Source of the DNA: a virus
Virus record (IMG/VR): IMGVR_UViG_3300020401_000018
Location: 1-59,435 of that record
DNA: 59,435 bases
Strand: one strand, 5' to 3'
The notes under the pieces are model-generated. The model was given only the letters and a program-made list of their open reading frames with translations, was not told where the DNA came from and searched no databases. Positions 50,400 to 57,929 of the stretch are shown here, piece after piece; within the stretch, counting starts at the first letter, position 1, and each line of letters opens with the position of its first letter. The position numbers were made by a program, and so were the translations under genes.

Positions 50400-50400
50400 A

Positions 50401-51087
50401 ATGACTCAACAATCAAAGCAACTGTTCTGGAAATTTTCTAATGCTTTCACTAAAGAGTTGAGAGATCTTGTGATTAAAGATTTAGACAATGATAATCTTA
50501 GATCAGCAGAAACTTATCAAAGAGATTTGCAACAGGACGTACATAAACATGGCGTAGAAAAGAACATACGAGATGCGAGCACTACAACTTTAGATAACAA
50601 AGATATAAATGATCATATATCTAACATGATGACTATTGCAAATAAACGAGCAGGCTGGGATTTTGATATTGCTGTGAATGAGAAGATGCAATTTATAAAA
50701 TATAAACCAGGAGGACATTTCCGTCCTCATACTGATACAAGTTTTCAGGGACCAAGTGCAACATTTCAATGGAAAGATGATGCACCCAATGAAGGATTTA
50801 AGGTTATACAAATAGCAGATGCATATTTGTTAGGCAATGTAAGAAAGATTAGTTCTACACTTCTGTTAAATGATAATTTTTCTGGAGGTGGTATGTCTCT
50901 TTATTACATAGCCGTGCAGGATAAAGAAAGTTCAAACTGGACCTTGGGCATTGAAGAAGTTCCTTTAGATTTAAAAGCTGGTGATTTAATTTTCTTTCCG
51001 TCTGGAGTATGGCATGGTATAAAGCCTGTAACAAATGGGACACGATATTCTTTAGTAACTTGGTTCGGAGGGCCACCAATAAAATGA
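50401..51087 (+). CDS. 2OG-Fe(II) oxygenase (4 of 6), PKHD-type
   Basis: 228 residues from ATG 50401 (GGAG 7 nt upstream). MQFIKYKPGGHFRPHTDT supplies His110 and Asp112; SSTLLLNDNFSGGGMSLYY the core; LKAGDLIFFPSGVWHGIKPV His205; and TRYSLVTWFGG Arg215. This is the PKHD-type hydroxylase pattern (as in PiuC). An insert of about 25 residues (115-140) follows the HxD. ATGA overlap with the nuclease gene. Confidence 0.88.
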   Translation: MTQQSKQLFWKFSNAFTKELRDLVIKDLDNDNLRSAETYQRDLQQDVHKHGVEKNIRDASTTTLDNKDINDHISNMMTIANKRAGWDFDIAVNEKMQFIKYKPGGHFRPHTDTSFQGPSATFQWKDDAPNEGFKVIQIADAYLLGNVRKISSTLLLNDNFSGGGMSLYYIAVQDKESSNWTLGIEEVPLDLKAGDLIFFPSGVWHGIKPVTNGTRYSLVTWFGGPPIK

Positions 51088-52070
51088 TGGATGATGGTAT
51101 TGGATATATAGAAGCACCTAAGTTTCCAAAGTATGTATGGTTGGAAGGAGGCAATGCTAAACAAATGGTATGGGACACGTCTAGCCTTTCAGCATTTAGT
51201 TCGTGCCCCCGTTACTATAACTATCAAAATATTTTAGGCTATAAATCTAAAGTATATAGTACCGCAACTGGTTTTGGATCAGCTGTTCATGATGGTTATG
51301 AGCAACTAGACTATGGTCGCTTTATGGGTAGGTCTAAAGATCAATGTGTGGCTGATGCGATTAAGTTAGTTCTTGTTGAACACGGCGAAGACTTGAGTAA
51401 GTCTGATGATAAGGCAAGAAATTTAGAAGCGGCCTTACGTGCTATTGTCTGGAGGGCTGAGGAATATTGGGAAGATACAATAAAGATTGCCACTATGCCT
51501 GATGGAACCCCTGCTTTAGAGCAAAGATTTGAAGTACCTATAAATGAAGATGGTGTTAGATTTTCAGGACGTATCGATAAGGTAGCAGAGTTAAATGACG
51601 AATTGTATTTAGTTGACACTAAGACTACTAAAGCAAGTTTAACTGATTATTATTTCAATCAGTTTGCACCTAACAATCAAATATATGCGTACCTTTGGGC
51701 GGCTAGACATATATTAAAATTGCCTATTGCAGGCTTTATTATTGACGCAGTACAAACTGGTGTAAATTTTTGCAGATTTAATCGTGCAGTATTCAAAGTA
51801 CCGTCTGCCATTATTGACGAATGGTATGGTGATGCAATACATAAATTATCTATGGCAAAAATATATGCTGATAAAAATTATTATCCTGCGGACTTTACTG
51901 CTTGTGGAAACTATGGAGGGTGTAAGTATAGAGAGATTTGTAATGAGACACCAGAGCACAGAGGAAGAGTTATTGAAGAGTTGTTTGATAGAGAAATTCA
52001 TGAGGACTTACGCAAAGATAATGTTGTTGAGTTACCTCAAGAAATGGAAATAGAGTTTATACCTGAATAA
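51084..52070 (+). CDS. PD-(D/E)XK exonuclease, RecB/Cas4-like with Fe-S Cys
   Basis: 328 residues from ATG 51084, coupled to the oxygenase by ATGA. Nuclease motifs: GSAVHDGYEQ, RFSGRIDKVAEL (Asp), LYLVDTKTT (Asp-x-Lys) and NNQIYAYLWAA (Gln...Tyr). One Cys in SSCPRYYN and three in CGNYGGCKYREIC match the [4Fe-4S] clamp of Cas4/AddB nucleases. Next to the Sak4-like ATPase and SSB-like gene it should act in recombination or end processing. Confidence 0.88.
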   Translation: MMDDGIGYIEAPKFPKYVWLEGGNAKQMVWDTSSLSAFSSCPRYYNYQNILGYKSKVYSTATGFGSAVHDGYEQLDYGRFMGRSKDQCVADAIKLVLVEHGEDLSKSDDKARNLEAALRAIVWRAEEYWEDTIKIATMPDGTPALEQRFEVPINEDGVRFSGRIDKVAELNDELYLVDTKTTKASLTDYYFNQFAPNNQIYAYLWAARHILKLPIAGFIIDAVQTGVNFCRFNRAVFKVPSAIIDEWYGDAIHKLSMAKIYADKNYYPADFTACGNYGGCKYREICNETPEHRGRVIEELFDREIHEDLRKDNVVELPQEMEIEFIPE

Positions 52071-52075
52071 AGTTA

Positions 52076-52103
52076 TTGACTTTTATTTTTATTACTATAT
52101 AAT
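52076..52103 (+). promoter_or_regulatory. sigma70-like promoter for the replication genes
   Basis: TTGACT (52076-52081), 16-bp spacer, TATAAT (52098-52103). Predicted +1 near 52110, leaving only about 6 nt before the ATG at 52116. Confidence 0.75.
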
Positions 52104-52115
52104 ACGGATTAAAAG

Positions 52116-52670
52116 ATGAGTATTAATATTATAGACGATTTTATATCTGGTGTGGATCAGACTAGATTGGAACAAGCCATCTTAACAGATGAGTCTATTC
52201 CTTGGAACTACAGGGCTAGTCCTAATCACAATCTAGATTCAACTAACAATGGAGATTTTGTTCATAGGGTTTTTGCTTTTGATATTTCTAATTCGTTTTA
52301 TCATATCAATCCTTATATGTTAGATGTTATGAGTCCTTTGATGGTTCGCCTTGGATCGGATTACTTGAGACAAATCAAGATTAATATATATCCAAGATCA
52401 GATACTTTAATGGAACATGCTCCGCATGTAGATAAACTTGATTTTCAGAATAATAATACGTTGCCGTGGCAAGGAGAACAGGAGTACAGCTTGATATATT
52501 ATGTAAATAACAATGATGGATACACTAAATTTTATCCTGATAATGAAGACCCAGTTGCTGTAGAAAGTAAGAGGGGCAGAATAGTTTATACAGATGTTCC
52601 AACTGTACACAATAGCACTACTTGCACTAATGCAAATGTAAGATGTACAATTAATTTTAACTTTAGATAG
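52116..52670 (+). CDS. 2OG-Fe(II) oxygenase (5 of 6)
   Basis: 184 residues. MEHAPHVDKLDF gives His104 and Asp106, YSLIYYVNNNDGYTKFY the core, VPTVHNSTTCTNANVRCTINF His165 and Arg176. Compact form without extra domains. First gene behind the 52076 promoter and followed 8 bp later by the Sak4-like ATPase, so it is made with the replication proteins; a DNA or replisome target is possible but not shown. Confidence 0.8.
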   Translation: MSINIIDDFISGVDQTRLEQAILTDESIPWNYRASPNHNLDSTNNGDFVHRVFAFDISNSFYHINPYMLDVMSPLMVRLGSDYLRQIKINIYPRSDTLMEHAPHVDKLDFQNNNTLPWQGEQEYSLIYYVNNNDGYTKFYPDNEDPVAVESKRGRIVYTDVPTVHNSTTCTNANVRCTINFNFR

Positions 52671-52678
52671 GAGAGAGA

Positions 52679-53464
52679 ATGGCAAACATATCAAAACATA
52701 TATCAGCAGACGTAACCAAATTATTATTGGTAGGCGACAGTGGTTCTGGAAAGACAGCAGCACTAGCTGCACTAGCTAATGCAGGTAAAAATTTACGTAT
52801 ATTAGATTATGATGATGGTCTAGATATACTGCCAGACCTGCTTACACCAGAGGGGGTTAAACGAGTTTCATATGTAACCTTAAAAGATTCTATAGGAAAA
52901 GCTGATGCCTTTAGAAAAGGGGTTAACTTAATTTCGAATTGGAAAGATGGAGATGAAGATTTTGGATCAGTAAAAACTTGGACTAAAGATGACGTGCTAG
53001 TTATTGATAGTCTTACACTGATGGGAGAGGCGGCACTCAGAGGGGCACTTGTATTTAATAACAAGAAACCCACTGAGCAACCAACTCAACCAGAGTGGGG
53101 AACTGCCGCACGAGATGTGCAGTATATTATCCAGTATATAACTGGTTCAGAAGTTCCGTGTAATGTTGTGGTTACAACCCACATGCAATATATGGAAGGC
53201 GATTTGGGTATTAGCAAATCATACCCAACTAGTGTTGGCTCAAAGCTATCTACAAAATTGGGTCGATACTTTAACTGTGTTTGTAGAGTGGACACTAAGA
53301 GTTCTAGCAAAGGCACAGAGAGAACACTGCGGACTGTATCGGATCACAAGATGGATCTAAAAGTACCGACTCTAAATGCTATAGAGCCGAATGCTGAGTT
53401 GGATTTAGTTAAGTTATTCGATGCAATCCAAAGTAACTCAAAGAAGAAGTTGTCAATTAAATAG
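52679..53464 (+). CDS. Sak4-like RecA-fold ATPase (recombination mediator)
   Basis: 261 residues. Walker A VGDSGSGKTAAL, strand ending NLRILDYDDG, Walker B DDVLVIDSLT, and sensor-like CNVVVTTHMQ. The single RecA-like core of this size with no N-terminal domain is typical of phage Sak4 proteins, which help single-strand annealing with an SSB. The SSB-like gene follows. Confidence 0.85.
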   Translation: MANISKHISADVTKLLLVGDSGSGKTAALAALANAGKNLRILDYDDGLDILPDLLTPEGVKRVSYVTLKDSIGKADAFRKGVNLISNWKDGDEDFGSVKTWTKDDVLVIDSLTLMGEAALRGALVFNNKKPTEQPTQPEWGTAARDVQYIIQYITGSEVPCNVVVTTHMQYMEGDLGISKSYPTSVGSKLSTKLGRYFNCVCRVDTKSSSKGTERTLRTVSDHKMDLKVPTLNAIEPNAELDLVKLFDAIQSNSKKKLSIK

Positions 53465-53477
53465 GGAGGTATATACC

Positions 53478-53918
53478 ATGACACAAGATGTAAGTGACTT
53501 CTTAAGTATGTCACCAACAGAGATACCACAATCTGTGGTTTTACCAGAAGGTAGTTATGATTTTACGATCACAAGCTATCGTTCTGATCGAGTGGGGGAG
53601 AATCAAACACCACTTGTAAAGGTGAATGTGAAGGCAACAGGTGTGATTCAGTCAGACTTAGATGAATCAGATCTGTCCAACGCAGAACCAACTCGCATGG
53701 AGTTCTGGGCAACGCCCAATGCTATGAAGCAAAAGAACCCTGCGCTTTCGCTTAAGAGTTTCCTAACAGATACTCTAAGCATGGATGAAGATCAGTCTTT
53801 TGGCGAACTATTAGAGCAAGCTATTGGCCAGAATTTTTCTGGTGTAGTCAAGCACGAAATGGTTGGCAAGAATAAAGACATACTGCAAGCTTCTGTTAAA
53901 CGAATTATTAACAAGTAA
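53478..53918 (+). CDS. Putative SSB-like protein (DUF669 type), 146 aa
   Basis: ATG 53478 with GGGAGGT 7 nt upstream. After an acidic start, LPEGSYDFTITSYRSDRVGENQTPLVKVNVKATG looks like the OB-fold start of DUF669-type single-strand binding proteins, which are regularly encoded beside Sak4. The rest (SLKSFLTDTLSM, FSGVVKHEMVGKN) fits. No acidic SSB tail. Confidence 0.6.
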   Translation: MTQDVSDFLSMSPTEIPQSVVLPEGSYDFTITSYRSDRVGENQTPLVKVNVKATGVIQSDLDESDLSNAEPTRMEFWATPNAMKQKNPALSLKSFLTDTLSMDEDQSFGELLEQAIGQNFSGVVKHEMVGKNKDILQASVKRIINK

Positions 53919-53920
53919 GT

Positions 53921-55003
53921 TTGCAAGTGAGTGAGTTTGCGGTACATAATCGAATCAAGTCTCAGCTTCCTGAGTCTGGGAATCCGTTTGCCATAATTAT
54001 GGATTGTCCTACGACGACAGAAGTTAGGCTTGGTAAGATCAATGTAGGATCTATTCAAACTGTATTAGATCCGATGTTTAAATTTGCTGGCATTGATGTC
54101 AGTAGCGCAATGCTCACTCACGCAATCCAATTAAAACCTGCACAAGATAATTTACAAAGCTTCTTTTACAAGAGAAGCGAATATAAAAATGTTAAAAAAG
54201 AAACAGAGTGGAGATCTACTTTTGCTCCCACTCAGTACGGATATTTAAAACCAGAGTACGAGCAAGATATTAAAAGACTCTGGGAAGAGATAGATAAGTT
54301 TAATCCAAAAGTTATTATAGCTATGGGAGGTGTAGCTCTATGGGCATTGTGTGGTCTAGATAAAGTCGGATCATATAGAGGATCGTTTATTGAAACTTCA
54401 AATAAAAAATATAAAGTTATGCCTACATACAGTCCAGTTGCAGTTCTAAAAAATTATTCTTTTAGGCCAACAGTTTTATCTGATTTAAAAAAAGCTACAA
54501 ATATAAAAAAGATAGATTACATAGAGCGAGAGATATGTATCGAGCCTACGTATGAAGAGGTAAAACAATTCCTATCTTATTGTGAAAGTATGAACACATC
54601 TTACAGTCCGCTTTCATTCGATATTGAAACTGCCAATGATGAGATAACTTGTATAGGCTTTGCTCCACACAAAGCTAAAGCTATGGTTGTTCCATTTAAA
54701 AAAGAAGATGGAAAAGATTTTTATGATTACCACACTGAACTAGCAGTTTGGAAATTAGTTGGAGATATACTAAGCAACCCTGATATTACCAAGGTTGCAC
54801 AGAATCAAACCTATGACGTGTCATGGTTGCGACACATGTACGGCATAGAAGTTCGGGGTACAGTGCATGATACCATGCATGCACAACATGTATTACAACC
54901 CGAACTAGAAAAGAGTTTAGGTTATTTAGGATCTATTTATACGAACGAGGGAGCATGGAAGAATCTAACAAATTTTTCAAAGAGTACGAAAGCAGAGGCA
55001 TAA
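53921..55003 (+). CDS. UDG-like domain fused to N-terminal part of 3'-5' exonuclease (split PolA, part 1)
   Basis: 360 residues (TTG 53921 or GTG 53927). Residues 1-190 resemble uracil-DNA glycosylase family 4/5 (GYLKPEY..DIKRLWEEIDKFNPKVIIAMGGVALWALCG) but the catalytic HPS is replaced by YSP (170-172) and the first motif lacks its acid, so it is probably inactive. Residues 225-350 are a DnaQ-like proofreading domain: Exo I FDIETA (Asp234, Glu236) and Exo II QNQTYD (Asp299). Exo III is missing; it lies in the polymerase gene at 55507. The two proteins must combine for proofreading. Confidence 0.85.
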   Translation: MQVSEFAVHNRIKSQLPESGNPFAIIMDCPTTTEVRLGKINVGSIQTVLDPMFKFAGIDVSSAMLTHAIQLKPAQDNLQSFFYKRSEYKNVKKETEWRSTFAPTQYGYLKPEYEQDIKRLWEEIDKFNPKVIIAMGGVALWALCGLDKVGSYRGSFIETSNKKYKVMPTYSPVAVLKNYSFRPTVLSDLKKATNIKKIDYIEREICIEPTYEEVKQFLSYCESMNTSYSPLSFDIETANDEITCIGFAPHKAKAMVVPFKKEDGKDFYDYHTELAVWKLVGDILSNPDITKVAQNQTYDVSWLRHMYGIEVRGTVHDTMHAQHVLQPELEKSLGYLGSIYTNEGAWKNLTNFSKSTKAEA

Positions 55004-55291
55004 ATGAAACGTCCCCAGTATTTTGCGGCAAAGCCTTTGCAGGACACAGATATAACTGTACACAACGAAATTGAATTATGGAGAGCAGTGTTGGATCAAG
55101 CTTTGCAAGACGTAAGTTACATGGGATTAGATAAAGAGTTTATAAAATATAAAAAAGAAACAGAGGAGTGGTTAATAAATGATCATGAAGATTTTAATGC
55201 AGTGTGTGATTATGCATACCTCGACTCAGATAAAACAAGAGATGAATTTTATTATATAATGGGAGTAGCAAATGATAGACGAAGAAAATAA
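55004..55291 (+). CDS. Small phage protein inserted in the split polymerase, 95 aa
   Basis: ATG follows the previous stop directly. ELWRAVLDQALQDVSYM...EEWLINDHEDFNAVCDYAYLD is a small helical family common in phages, often in replication regions; function unknown. With the DUF3310 gene it separates the two parts of the polymerase. Overlaps the DUF3310 gene by 20 nt. Confidence 0.7.
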   Translation: MKRPQYFAAKPLQDTDITVHNEIELWRAVLDQALQDVSYMGLDKEFIKYKKETEEWLINDHEDFNAVCDYAYLDSDKTRDEFYYIMGVANDRRRK

Positions 55292-55553
55292 TGATCCAGT
55301 AAACTTTCCTTCACATTATAAACAAGGTGGAGTAGAGTGTATTGATGCTATCAAGTCTTGCTTAGGCAATGAGTTTTCATCTTACTTGCAAGGCAATGCT
55401 ATGAAATATTTATGGAGATACGAACACAAAGGTAAACCAATTCAAGATTTAGAAAAAGCTAAATGGTTTATTGAAAAGTTAATTACCTTTGTACAGGAGA
55501 AACAAAATGCAAATAATAAAAAACACAGAGATCTCACAGAAATCACTATCTAA
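55272..55553 (+). CDS. DUF3310 (SaV-like) protein
   Basis: 93 residues with the family signature FPSHYKQGGVECIDAIKSCLG..F..YLQGNAMKYLWRYEHKGKPIQDLEKAKWFIEKLI. Annotated elsewhere as nucleotide-kinase-like, without firm proof. Its last 47 nt overlap the polymerase gene, whose ribosome binding site lies within it. Confidence 0.85.
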   Translation: MIDEENNDPVNFPSHYKQGGVECIDAIKSCLGNEFSSYLQGNAMKYLWRYEHKGKPIQDLEKAKWFIEKLITFVQEKQNANNKKHRDLTEITI

Positions 55554-57060
55554 AGATCAGACATTGTGGGTTTATTGCGGTTTAGACTGCACACTAACTC
55601 ACGAGATATGGACTAAGATAGAAAAAGATTTAGGTAAGAATGATCATGATTATAGGAAAACATATCAATTTGAATTGGATATGTTGAAACCTGCTATGCA
55701 CATGATGTTGAGGGGGTTAAAGGTAGATGAGAAGACAGTAGGCAAACTCAAAGCCCCCCTTGTCTCGTCCCGTGTAAAGCTTGAGCGTATGTTACATTTG
55801 TTTGCTAATGCAGTATGGGATAAAGATCTTAATCATAATAGTCCTACTCAGCTTAAAAGTTTTTTATATGAGTGGTTGGGATTACCGCCAGTTATATCTT
55901 ACGTAAAGGGTAAACAAAAAGTATCTACAGATAAAGAAGCACTCGAGCATTTAATACAAGAGTATCCTAGAGCTAGGCCTTTTTGCAGGACTATACTTGC
56001 GTTAAGAGATATTGACAAGCAGCTAAACATATTGAACTGTAAACGAGATCGTGATGGAAGAGTCAGATGTTCTTTTAAAGTTGCAGGAACTGAGACTGGT
56101 AGATGGGCTAGTTCAGAAAGTCCTTGGGGCACTGGCACTAATTTACAAAATATCACAAAGGATATGCGTGAAATATTTGTACCCGATGGGGACAATGTTT
56201 TATTTTATGCAGACCTAGAGCAAGCCGAGTCGAGAGTAACTGCTTACGTTGCAGGCGATCAGGGGTATATAAATGCTTGCGAAGGAGAAGACTTACACAC
56301 ACAAGTAGTTAAAATGGTGTGGCCAAATATGGGCTGGTCATCTGACCCTGTGCAAAACAGAGAGTTAGCAGACCGTCCGTACATTGGCCACTTCAGTTAC
56401 AGAGACATGTGTAAGCGAGCAGGGCATGGTACTAATTATGGATTGTCAGCCACTTCATTGGGCAGACATCTTAAAATTAAGTTATCTCATGCTACAAGGT
56501 TTCAACTACTTTATTACGGAGGAGTAGTTGCTTTGGCATCTCTTGAGAGATGGCATAAACAGGACAGAGAAGGAGGCTTCCAAGAACTGATTGATGGGGG
56601 CACGGTTCTAGGGTCAGGCCCTTCCTCTCTCGTTCGTATCGAAGGGGCATTCCCTGGAATCCGAAAGTGGCACAGTGCTATTGCTAATCAGCTTAAGGAA
56701 AGTGGTGCGTTAACTACTCCATTAGGTCGTCGCAGACAGTTTTGGGGACGCACGGAAGAAGGCACTACCTTACGCAAAGCAATTGCATATGTGCCACAAT
56801 CTACTATTGGAGATCTATTAAATCTTGGTTTATACAGAGTGTGGAATGAACTTAAAGATGATAACGTAGAGATACTAGGGCAAGTACACGATGCTATATT
56901 GGGACAGTTTCCAAAAGATAAAGCAGATGTAGTTGTTCCTAAAATTTTAAATTGTATGAAGAACCCTCTTGAAGTAAATGGTAGACAAATGATAATACCA
57001 TCAGACTGTGAGATTGGTGTCAATTGGAAGGATATGAAAAAGTATGTTGGTAACAGATAA
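55507..57060 (+). CDS. Family-A DNA polymerase with Exo III motif (split PolA, part 2)
   Basis: 517 residues from ATG 55507 (AGGAG 7 nt upstream; an upstream in-frame reading from 55489 has none). It begins with Exo III YCGLDCT (Tyr23, Asp27), the missing end of the exonuclease at 53921-55003. Polymerase motifs: A, FYADLEQAESR (Asp236); B, KRAGHGTNYG (Lys303, Tyr311) with His307 where E. coli Pol I has Phe762; C, QVHDAI (His461, Asp462). Replicates the phage genome. Overlaps the following oxygenase by 17 nt. Confidence 0.93.
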   Translation: MQIIKNTEISQKSLSKDQTLWVYCGLDCTLTHEIWTKIEKDLGKNDHDYRKTYQFELDMLKPAMHMMLRGLKVDEKTVGKLKAPLVSSRVKLERMLHLFANAVWDKDLNHNSPTQLKSFLYEWLGLPPVISYVKGKQKVSTDKEALEHLIQEYPRARPFCRTILALRDIDKQLNILNCKRDRDGRVRCSFKVAGTETGRWASSESPWGTGTNLQNITKDMREIFVPDGDNVLFYADLEQAESRVTAYVAGDQGYINACEGEDLHTQVVKMVWPNMGWSSDPVQNRELADRPYIGHFSYRDMCKRAGHGTNYGLSATSLGRHLKIKLSHATRFQLLYYGGVVALASLERWHKQDREGGFQELIDGGTVLGSGPSSLVRIEGAFPGIRKWHSAIANQLKESGALTTPLGRRRQFWGRTEEGTTLRKAIAYVPQSTIGDLLNLGLYRVWNELKDDNVEILGQVHDAILGQFPKDKADVVVPKILNCMKNPLEVNGRQMIIPSDCEIGVNWKDMKKYVGNR

Positions 57061-57709
57061 TGCTTTGCCAGAAGACGATAGACTAAAGTTAATTAACAGT
57101 TTATCTTTTCAGACTATGATACATAAATCTGATTATAATTGGTGGGACGGCTGGTGGTCATGTCCTCCTAGAAATCAAGTTGAACAGACGATATATAAAC
57201 TTTGGAGTCCTCACTTAGATGGACACAATGATGGAGGTGGTTTTGAATATTGGTCTAGAGAATGTTCAGATATACATGAAGGATTAGCTTGGCATCAAGA
57301 TACTGATGAATCTTTTTACTACTCAGATAAATACAATATAGCCACAGCTTCAATGGTTTACTATCCCATTGTAGATAATTTACTTGGAGGATCATTTGAG
57401 GTATACCCATATGATGAAAGAGAAAAGTTATTAGATGTTAGAAAATATTTACAGTATGCAAATGACATAGAGAAAGAAGTTATTAGAGCTATCCAAAATA
57501 GAGTAGTTATATATGATTCAGCAAGGGTACACAGGATTAGTCCTATGTACAGAGGGTACAGAAAAAATTTAGTTGCTAGCTTCTGGGCAGTCAAACCAGA
57601 AGGCTTTGCAAAATCAGAAAATTTAAAACAGGAATCTACTCAAGAAGATCCTTTTTGGGAAGTAGTTCCAGCAACTTGGGAGGAAAAATATGAAAAAGAT
57701 CTTAATTAA
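57044..57709 (+). CDS. 2OG-Fe(II) oxygenase (6 of 6)
   Basis: 221 residues. LAWHQDTDES gives His84 and Asp86, ATASMVYYPIVDNLLGGSFEVYPYDE the core, and VVIYDSARVHRISPMYRGYRKN His163 and Arg173. Trp-rich N-terminus (DYNWWDGWWSC). Lies between DNA polymerase and helicase, overlapping both neighbours. Target unknown. Confidence 0.85.
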   Translation: MLVTDNALPEDDRLKLINSLSFQTMIHKSDYNWWDGWWSCPPRNQVEQTIYKLWSPHLDGHNDGGGFEYWSRECSDIHEGLAWHQDTDESFYYSDKYNIATASMVYYPIVDNLLGGSFEVYPYDEREKLLDVRKYLQYANDIEKEVIRAIQNRVVIYDSARVHRISPMYRGYRKNLVASFWAVKPEGFAKSENLKQESTQEDPFWEVVPATWEEKYEKDLN

Positions 57710-57929
57710 CAATAATAAGGATTATCCTTTTACTGTGTACGAAGATAAGAATAAAACATTATGTCACGGTGTAGAGATAGAGGGTCCTTGTAAGATTAGT
57801 CATAAAGAAAGAGACGGTTCTATCTGGCTAGAGACTGAGGCAAAGGTGGTTAAACTAGTTAACATACCTACAGAAAATATTGATTTTAAAAAAATAGGTG
57901 ATATAATAGACATTACATCAGATGAGTAG
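57690..57929 (+). CDS. Hypothetical 79-aa protein
   Basis: Small beta-rich protein (YPFTVYEDKNKTLCHGVEI, SIWLETEAKVVKLVNIP). Overlaps the oxygenase by 20 nt and the helicase by 8 nt. Not recognised. Confidence 0.7.
   Translation: MKKILINNNKDYPFTVYEDKNKTLCHGVEIEGPCKISHKERDGSIWLETEAKVVKLVNIPTENIDFKKIGDIIDITSDE

Noticed and set aside
55899-56195. 98-codon minus-strand frame inside the DNA polymerase
   Set aside because: Shadow of the polymerase coding sequence; no start signals on that strand in this block.
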